Positions 57,301-64,000 of a DNA stretch of 64,000 nucleotides are shown here, in pieces. The stretch is from positions 338,860,793 through 338,924,792 of the forward strand of contig NC_081408.1 of assembly GCF_030272615.1 (NCBI RefSeq), read 5' to 3'. How positions within the stretch are numbered: the stretch's first letter is position 1; every line of letters begins with the position of its first letter. A program made the translations under genes and the position numbers. The DNA comes from Cryptomeria japonica. Lineage: Eukaryota > Streptophyta > Pinopsida > Cupressales > Cupressaceae. The notes beneath the pieces were generated by a model. It was given only the letters and a program-made list of their open reading frames with translations, was not told where the DNA came from and did not search any database.

Positions 57301-57960
57301 ACTTTACTCTCTGACACTCGAGGCATCGAGCTACTATCTCAGCAATGAGCTGCCGCATTCCTAGCCAATGATATAACTGCCTCAAGTCAGCATGCAACTT
57401 TTTAACTCCGGGATGCACTGCATAAGGAGCTCTATGAGCCTCCGTGACAATGAACTCTCGCAATCCCTTGGAGGAAGGTACATAGATGTGCCCTCTATGG
57501 CATAATAGTACATCGGACTCCAAAGAATAATCCACATATTTCCCCTCTAGAGTAACCTGAGATCGTATTACCTGACAAACCTCTGCATACCATCCATCCT
57601 CTGGCAAGTGTTGTAGTATATGATCTCTCAAATCCATGCCCATAGATATGGTGTAAACCTCATGATGTCTCCTACTCAAAGCATTTGCGGCTACGTTTTC
57701 CTTTACTTTGATGTAGAGAATGTCAAAATCATATTTGCATAAGAACTCCATCCATCTCCTCTAATGTGCATTAAGGTTCGGCTGAGTGAAAATGTACTGA
57801 AGACTCTGATGATCTGAATATAGCTCAAAGTGATGACCTAAAAGGAAGTGTCTCCACCTCACAAGTGCATGCACTACTACTGCAAGCTCAAGGTCATGAG
57901 TAGGATAATTAAGTTCATGAGTCTTAAGTTTTCTAGACTTGAAAGCTATAGCCCTACCAT
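57299..57960 (-). pseudogene. Chromovirus RNase H end and integrase zinc domain
   Basis: The RNase H C-terminal part reads CKYDFDILYIKVKENVAANA then LSRRHH (57660-57750), where the family has a GK-x-N-x-x-AD-x-LSR pattern. The HHCC zinc domain follows: TEAHRAPYAVHPGVKKLHAD (two His) and ARCLECQRVK (two Cys, 57300-57330). The stretch above 57755 to 57960 carries RNase H motifs with stops. Confidence 0.85.
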
Positions 57961-57961
57961 C

Positions 57962-58842
57962 CTACATAAGAACTTCTCCTAAACCCTCTAGTGAAGCATC
58001 TGTACAAACCATGAAGTCAGTTGAGGGGTCTGGAACAACAAGAATAGGAGCGCTAGTAAGTGCCTTCTTGAATTCCTGAAAGGCCTTCTCGCACTTCTCT
58101 GTCCACTCAAATTTCTTCCCTTTACGCTGAAGAGAAGTAATAGGGTGTGCGACTCTAGAGAATCCCTCAACAAAATGTTGGAAATAACCTACTAAGCCCA
58201 TGAAGCTCTTGACCTCTATCACACTGGTTGGTGCTGGCCAATCCATAATAGCCCTAATCTTTGATGGGTCAACTAAGATCCCATCACTGGAAATAACATG
58301 CCCAAGGTACTTGACCTCTGATCGAAAGAAAGCACACTTTGACAAACTGCCAAACAACTGGTTATCCTGCAAACACTGCAATACATGTTTTAGGTGCTCC
58401 TCATGCTCCTTCTCATTATGAGAATATATCAGTATATCATCGAGGAACACAATTACAAAACAGTCCAGAAATGTACGGAATACCCCATTCATGAGGCTCA
58501 TAAAATAGCTGGGGCATTCATAAGACCGAATGGAACCACAGTGAACTCATAGTGACCATATCTAGTGCGAAATGCGGTCTTGTGGATATCACTCTCCACT
58601 ATTCTCAGCTAATGGTATCCTGACTTCAGATCAATTTTGGAAAAGACTTTGGCACCCTGAAGTTGGTCGAATAAATCATCAATTCTGGGCAAAGGATATC
58701 GGTTCTTGATGGTTACTTTATTTAACTGTCGATAATCCATACATAATCGGAGAGATCCGTCTTTCTTCTTAACGAAGATGACTGGTGCACCCCAAGGGGA
58801 TACGCTAGGATGAATATGACCCTTCTCAAGGAGTTCCTCAAG
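57962..58842 (-). pseudogene. Chromovirus reverse transcriptase
   Basis: Minus-strand motifs in order: [52 protein letters not shown] (a TAG replaces the usual Gln codon, about 58610), FGLMNA, then VIVFLDDILIYSHNEKEHEE with the catalytic FLDD at about 58430-58445. Thumb and connection: KYLGHVISSDGILVDPSKI, SFMGLVGYFQHFVEGFS, and the RNase H start VCTDASLEGLG (58000). A frameshift lies between about 58500 and 58840. Family length is normal. Confidence 0.93.
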
Positions 58843-59520
58843 CTATATTTTGAGCTCATTAAGCTCATTTGTGGTCATCCTATAAGGTGCTCTGGAAACT
58901 GGCTCGGCTCCTGGTACAAGGTCTATATGAAATTCAATCTCTCTACGGGGCGGCATTCCAGGTAGCTCTGAAGGGAACACATATGAATATCCCTTAAGGA
59001 TAGGATGGTCATCAGGTGATGTTTCCTTTTCTTCCTCTTCTCCTCTGTCACTGATAGTGATAGCAAAAAGCTGACATCCCTTTCGCATGCTTCGCTTAAG
59101 TTGCATTGCGGAGATCATATGAAGAGACACAGGTCTCTGAATCCTAGTGATAACTATGGGCGATCCATGATCATCCTCACACTCGATCTTTTTCAAGTAG
59201 CAATCCATCTTGGCTCTGTGGGCATAAAGCCAATCCATGCCAAGTATGATCCCATAAGATCCAAGTGGTGTCACTCTAAGGTCTACTAAAGTGGTGGTCT
59301 TGCCAATCTGCAGCCGACATGCCCTAACCTCTGATTCTGCTGACACTCTAGCCCCTGAAGCTAATTCCACTTCCCACCTGACACCCTATCTAGTTGCCAC
59401 TAGCCCACAACACTCCACAACCAATGGAGATATAAAGGAGTCAGTAGCTCGTGAATCAAAGAAAATAGATACATTGTTACCTTTGATCATACCTACAGCC
59501 TCGATGACCGTGACCTAATG
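58843..59520 (-). pseudogene. Chromovirus protease and RT run-in
   Basis: The protease loop reads IFFDSRATDSFIS (about 59445-59485): Asp-Ser-Arg-Ala replaces Asp-Ser-Gly-Ala, which would disable it. GSYGIILGMDWLYAHRAKMD (about 59210-59270) is the conserved C-terminal part. After a linker with RGEEEEKETSPDD come YVFPSELPGMPPRREIEFHI and DLVPGAEPVSRAPYRM, the standard entry to RT. One stop (TAG) lies between catalytic loop and 59370. Confidence 0.9.
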
Positions 59521-59599
59521 CTCAGCCTGGCGGTTGTCAACCGCTGCGAATACTCTATGGGACCTGCCCATATCACCAATTGTCGGCTCTGAAGTGGCC

Positions 59600-60930
59600 A
59601 TCCGTTGATTCCCTGCCATCTAACCATGAGGGCAATCCCTCGCCATATGCCCCATGGCTCCACAAGTAAAGCAAGCACCCCGTGCCTGAAACTGGGTGCC
59701 CTGGGGCCTAGAGAAAGCCTGTCCTCCTGTCCTGCTAGATCCGTTGTACCCACCCCTGGAGGACTGCTAAGTCCTTGCCAGAGATGTGTAAGGCACCTAC
59801 ACTCTCTGATCTCGCCTCTGACCCTGAGACTACCACTTCTTGGGCTTGGTGCCCTGTTGATACTGTGGAGGCTTCTACCTCTGGTTCTATGGTGTCTATT
59901 GAAGAGGAGGGGGTTTGGAGAACCCCTATGAGTTTTGGTTGTTTCCTTTCCAATGTGGTTTCTGGAATCCATAAGTTTGAGGTGTAGGGTTTCGGTTCTG
60001 AAACCGATCCCTAGTGTCCTGTGTTCTGACCTGAATTTCCTCGGCTATCAGTGCCTTCTCCATGGCAACCCAAAGGCTCTCTAGAGTGGACATCTTCACT
60101 GGCCCGACTATACCGGCATTTAACCCTCTGATGAAGTGGTTGACAAGAAGTTTCTCATCCTTTAGATAATCCATGTAAGGCAAAAGTTTAAAGAATTTGC
60201 TCTCATATTGGGTTATTGATAAGACCTTTTGTTGGAGGTCGTAAAACTCATCTATCTGACACTGTCTGAAATGTTCTAATAGGTACCTCTCCCGAAACCT
60301 CTCTGTGGATATCTCCTAAGTGAGAGTATCAGGAACTGATCTGCATTTGTACTCCTCCTATCTCCACCATGTGGAGGTCATTCCTCTCAGCAGATGGATT
60401 GCGACACATGCTTTTAGGTTTCTCTCATAAGAGAGCAATGCAAAGCACCTCTCAAGGCTCAAAAGCCATGCCTTAGCCTCTACCCCGTCGGTAGAGCCCC
60501 CAAAAGACGGTGGCTGGAGACACATGACCTCCCTGATAAGATCCCCTGGATCCCGATGAGCTCTCTCATAATAAACTAGCTCCACCACTGGAGGTGGTCC
60601 TGGTATGTGCATAGACTCTGGCTCATTTCCACCCTGACTCTCTATAGGAATAGGATCTAGGCTCCTGCTTCATTCCCTCTCAACTGATCTATGACTCCCA
60701 GAGTCTTGATTTCTAACCAGAGGGTTCTCTGCTGGAATCCTTTCCTAAACTATGCCAATTAGGTTCTGGATTGCTTCTAAGAGGTTTCGGTTAGGATCAT
60801 TTGGTTGTTCGGGAGGTGCTTTTGGGTTCTCTTCTGGAACCGATTCCTCCCTAGCTACCTCTTCGCGTGCTATGCGCACATGCCTAGGACCCCTTCCGCA
60901 CTTGCGATCTTGTCGCGTCGTCAGAGGCAT
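59600..60930 (-). pseudogene. Chromovirus gag
   Basis: The start ATG is at 60930 (MPLTTRQDRKCGRGPRHVRI), about 150 bases after the primer site. An acidic Pro-rich N-terminus is followed by LQPPSFGGSTDGVEAKAWL and SLERCFALLSYE (60358-60612), the capsid fold's FxG...A..W...E..F pattern, then PYMDYLKDEKLLVNHFIRGL (60183) and the zinc knuckle ACFTCGAMGHMARDC (59640-59675, CX2CX4HX4C intact). Several stops, for example near 60355 and 60740. Confidence 0.9.
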
Positions 60931-61082
60931 CCTAAGAGGAAAAATAAAATAAATTAAATAACTAATTTCTTTTAGAAAAATATTTAATCAATTCAATTTA
61001 AATATCTTATAAAATTAATAAAATAAATTAATTAATCTAAAGCGAAACGTAAGTTGAGTAAGGTTCCTAGTGTGGAAACCTT

Positions 61083-61094
61083 GCTCTGATACCA
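61083..61094 (-). other. Chromovirus primer binding site (tRNA-iMet)
   Basis: TGGTATCAGAGC on the minus strand is the exact complement of the initiator tRNA-Met 3' end, three bases inside the LTR edge at 61098. Confidence 0.92.
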
Positions 61095-61612
61095 AAATGT
61101 CATGCCCAAAATTTAGGGCAAGAACGGGATAAAAAAAAATTTTAAACATAACTGATAATAGCATTAAATCGACAAAAATATTAAAAAAACTACAACATGT
61201 TTTGTCTTAACTATTTTTGGATTAGCTTTATCTACTAGCTCAATATTCAAAAATTAAATAAGATAAAATGAAGAATTATAATTGAATGGTTTTATTGTCT
61301 ACTCGAATTTAATAAGTCAATTAATTTAGATAATTAATTTACGCAGGTAAAATTAATTACGGATAGCTATTAATCAATTTTAGAAAGCTAATTAAAATTA
61401 TTTTTCTAGCATCCATTTTAATCCCAAAATGAAATGTGCTTAAATTAATCCTTTTTAATCCAAACTTACTCAAATTAAATTAACTAAGGCACAATTTAAG
61501 TATCTACAACACTAAATAAATTTTAAAATATAAGGTTAGGCTTTATTATTTAAATTTTCCCCAACTTCCTATTTATATATCATATATGTATATTTAAATA
61601 TTTGTATTTAAA

Positions 61613-61634
61613 TGTATATATATATATATATATA
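61613..61634. repeat. (TA)n microsatellite
   Basis: About 11 TA units; further TA-rich stretches at 62138-62195. Confidence 0.9.
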
Positions 61635-61885
61635 GATTTTCCAACTTAATAACAAAACAAGCCATACAAACCCTAATTAGGGAATTTGCATTATAAAATG
61701 CCCTTAATCAAAAAATAGTGTTATCATTTTTTTTATAATTATTTATTACCCTAGCCCTACCCGGGCTAGGGTTTAATATTTTTTTTTGCTTTGAAGTTTC
61801 GGTGCAGGGCCGAACTAGGGAGGTTCAGCGGTGGCCATGGCCAAAGAGGGGTGCAGTTTGAAGGGGGACGGCGTGGCTGACGCCT

Positions 61886-62080
61886 CCCACTGTGCATTAC
61901 ACAGTGGGCTCGGCCCCGCCGACCACTATGCATTGCACAGTGGGAGGCGCCGCCGTCCACTGCGCTTTGCACAATGGGGAGGCACCGCCGTCCACTGTGC
62001 TGCACAATGGAAGGCACTGCCAACCACTATGCAATGCATAGTGGAGAGGCGCCGCCGACCCCTATGCAAAGCACAGTGGG
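61886..62080 (+). repeat. GC-rich array of six hairpin-forming units
   Basis: Units start at 61886, 61923, 61957, 61992, 62024 and 62059 (spacing 37, 34, 35, 32, 35). Each is a near-palindrome of the type CCACTRTGC..GCAYAGTGG. Unit 1 has perfect 9-base arms (CCCACTGTG / CACAGTGGG) and unit 5 perfect 10-base arms (CCACTATGCA / TGCATAGTGG) around one base. Spacers read GAGGCGCCGCCG. The surroundings are strongly AT-rich. Confidence 0.88.
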
Positions 62081-62278
62081 ATCGACCGAGGCATAAACAA
62101 ATTTTATAAAAAAAAAAAATTTAGAAAAAATAGTTTGTTTATATATATATATTAAAAGGTATATATATATAAGTTTATTACTTATGTATATATATATAAA
62201 CCTACAAATAAGTGTATTTTGTTTTTTTTCTAAGAATGAATTTCTTTACTCATAGGCATAGGTATGCAAATTTGTTAA

Positions 62279-62287
<9 letters not shown>

Positions 62288-62323
<36 letters not shown>
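62288..62323. repeat. (GT)n microsatellite
   Basis: About 17-18 uninterrupted TG units following a short TA run. Confidence 0.95.
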
Positions 62324-62324
<1 letters not shown>

Positions 62325-64000
62325 ATTTTCAAAATAAATGCACATTATAACTAGAGTATCAATTTTCTATACAATAAATATGCAGGTGCTTTCAATCTAT
62401 AGCTTATTTAATAGTTTTGATGCTATATTGAGATTAAATCAATTGTGTTTATTTCCCTTTTATCAAAATCTTAGTTGCTAAAAGGAAATAGATAGGTTAT
62501 TTAGTTATTGATTTTCTTTCAGCAAAAATGACGTAAAAGGCAAAATTACATCACTTAAAAATAGCACTCAAGGATCTTAATTATTTCATGTAATCTGGTT
62601 CTATAGATTTTATCTGATTAAAACTAAAATAGATTAAGATTTTCAGTTTCTGCAATAATTAAATTTACAGATTCTGCAATTTCTACAACAACTATTTAAA
62701 TAACAACTTTAATAAAATCTAACAACAACTAAATCTCATATTTTCTGTAATTAAAATAAAAGACAAAATCGCAGATAAAAAAAGAAATCACAAAATTAAA
62801 TAAAAATGACTTTTATATTTCCGTGGACTGATGCATGCAAATCAAATGCATTTCTTTTCAGTTAAATAGAAGAATAAATTTAGCTCATTTCATTCCAAGA
62901 AATATTAAATACTCTACAAGATTTAACCTCAGCTTTAAGACTAGAACTTAGAAATAATCCATTTATCTTTTCTGCAAAATAACATGATATTTTCTACATC
63001 TAAATAACAAATAACATATTCCCAAGTCTTTATTTCTATATTACAAATAATCTCTCATTTCAATGAATGAGGAATTTTTCAAATAATAATTACATTTAAA
63101 AATAATTTCTTGCAACAAATAACTCCTGCAATCCTTCCACTTGTCCTATTCTTTTCTTCCGACAATCCTGCATTTTAAATCAAAACTATGACCATGGAGT
63201 GCTCACCTCCCAGCCTAGGCTAACTGGTAGCCACCCCCGAGCTCGGAGAACCAAGCCCTAGACAAGTAACAAACATGCAAACACAAAATACAGAATACCC
63301 ACAAACTCAAACACACTCCCAATCCAGGCTACACTACACCACACATTGGTGATGTCCTTTTCAAAGGTGGTAGTGGACTAAGTACCCTAAGGAGAACTGC
63401 AAGTATGGAAAACATGTAGCCACCTCATGGCAAACCAAATATATCAAGAATAGAAACCCCTTATTCCTTATGCCCTCGAAGGCTTTCATGCCTTATTTCC
63501 CTCCTTATGACCCCCAATGCATAAACAAGCCATACAGCAAGGGTCACACAAAATCCCTTGTGATCGCTCTCATAACGAGAGTCTCTCACTCAAGGGTTGT
63601 CACTTCTACCACCCACAAGATCCTCCTCTCTCTCAAGAGTAGGAGATCTTGATTACTCCCAAACACACATACAAAGTATAAAAACAAAATACCAAATAAA
63701 TTTCCAAGAGAACATGCACGGAAACAAATCTTTTACACAAACATTGCTTTCAAACACATGCAATAAGAAATCCATTATAAGATGAATACAACCAACCTTA
63801 ATCTGTCCAAAAGTAGGATAGTTTTGTTGAGGATGAGCAGCCCAATTCCACGGTTCTTCTCTTTCTACCCTTAGCAAAATTCTCTATTTAACAATCTAGC
63901 TTATTCTTTTCAAAATTCTCTTGTCCCCAAAAATGGAAAGTGGGTGATTACCCACAAATTTTCTAATTCTTGCTTAAGAAGCCCATTGTGAGAGTTCTCA

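Larger units (their letters stand above)
61265..62760. other. 1.5 kb segment present only in the right chromovirus LTR
   Basis: Its edges carry similar words: ATTAAATAAGATAAAAT on the left, ATTAAAATAAAAGACAAAAT on the right. This fits either a deletion in the left LTR between short repeats or an insertion in the right one. No transposon ends or domain found; open stretches inside are repeat-derived. Confidence 0.65.
53663..64000 (-). mobile_element. Tekay-like chromovirus (Ty3/gypsy), minus strand, 5' LTR cut by window end
   Basis: On the minus strand: 5' LTR (from beyond 64000 to 61098), tRNA-iMet primer site, gag-PR-RT-RH-IN with a C-terminal chromodomain (60930-56166), polypurine tract, 3' LTR (56155-53663). 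Both LTRs end GGGCATGACA on the minus strand. The chromodomain and the integrase tail point to a chromovirus, most like Tekay/Del. The left flank is CCAAT; the other target copy would be outside the window. Confidence 0.92.
61098..64000 (-). repeat. 5' LTR of the chromovirus, truncated by the window end
   Basis: It matches the left LTR from TGTCATGCCCAAAATTTAGG onward. At about 61265 homology stops and resumes at about 62760 (GACAAAATCGCAGATAAA), then continues to 64000. The extra 1.5 kb holds (TA)n and (GT)n tracts and the hairpin array. Confidence 0.9.

Noticed and set aside
61886-62080. CRISPR array
   Set aside because: Repeats are 32-37 bp contiguous degenerate units without unique spacers, and the DNA is plant nuclear.
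61831-62109. Overlapping open stretches on both strands across the hairpin array
   Set aside because: They are produced by the GC-rich repeat units; residues repeat with the array and show no domain.

Overview
The window is plant nuclear DNA made almost entirely of nested, decayed retrotransposons. Every recognisable protein domain belongs to a transposable element: Ty3/gypsy of the Tat and chromovirus types, Ty1/copia, LINE, and a plant mobile domain (PMD). I find no intact host gene, no rRNA and no complete tRNA gene. The AT-rich base composition, 1-2.5 kb LTRs, very long elements and piled-up insertions fit a large seed-plant genome. A conifer or other gymnosperm is plausible, but the sequence alone does not prove it.

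Layout. 1-3870: minus-strand Tat-like gypsy (gag, protease, an extra RNase H, start of RT) cut by the window edge. 4883-5973: minus-strand LINE ORF1. 7511-30597: a solo LTR (TSD AAATG) split by a 21.8 kb Tat-like element (8328-30146, TSD ATATG), itself split by a 6.66 kb copia element (11286-17942, TSD ATAGA). The Tat element has a 41-nt copy of the complement of a tRNA-Trp 3' half at its primer site. It has gag and integrase forward, a protease/RT segment inverted between them, and an antisense PMD reading frame before its 3' LTR. 30598-36170: remnant of a second Tat-like element (gag C-terminus, Pro-rich repeats, PPT, 3' LTR). 36175-38204: a candidate terminal-inverted-repeat element. 38480-40450: a second, older LINE with traces of ORF1, the ORF2 linker and RT.

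41152-41774: a minus-strand copia-type LTR. 41972-49754: a complete copia element (TSD GCTAT) with the whole polyprotein in one frame, broken only by nonsense codons. 49760-53662: AT-rich DNA without recognisable genes. 53663-64000: a minus-strand Tekay-like chromovirus with tRNA-iMet primer site, gag-PR-RT-RH-IN-chromodomain and both LTRs. The right LTR is cut by the window end and holds an extra 1.5 kb segment containing a GC-rich array of hairpin-forming repeats.

All elements look dead: each polyprotein carries in-frame stops, frameshifts or deletions. The most unusual points are the tRNA-half-length primer site, the protease / RNase H / RT order in the first element, the antisense PMD, related AGCGC-motif arrays near both ends of the large Tat element, and the hairpin array at 61886-62080. 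Identifications rest on motifs read by eye; lineage names (Tat, Sirevirus, Tekay) are family-level inferences that a domain phylogeny would settle.
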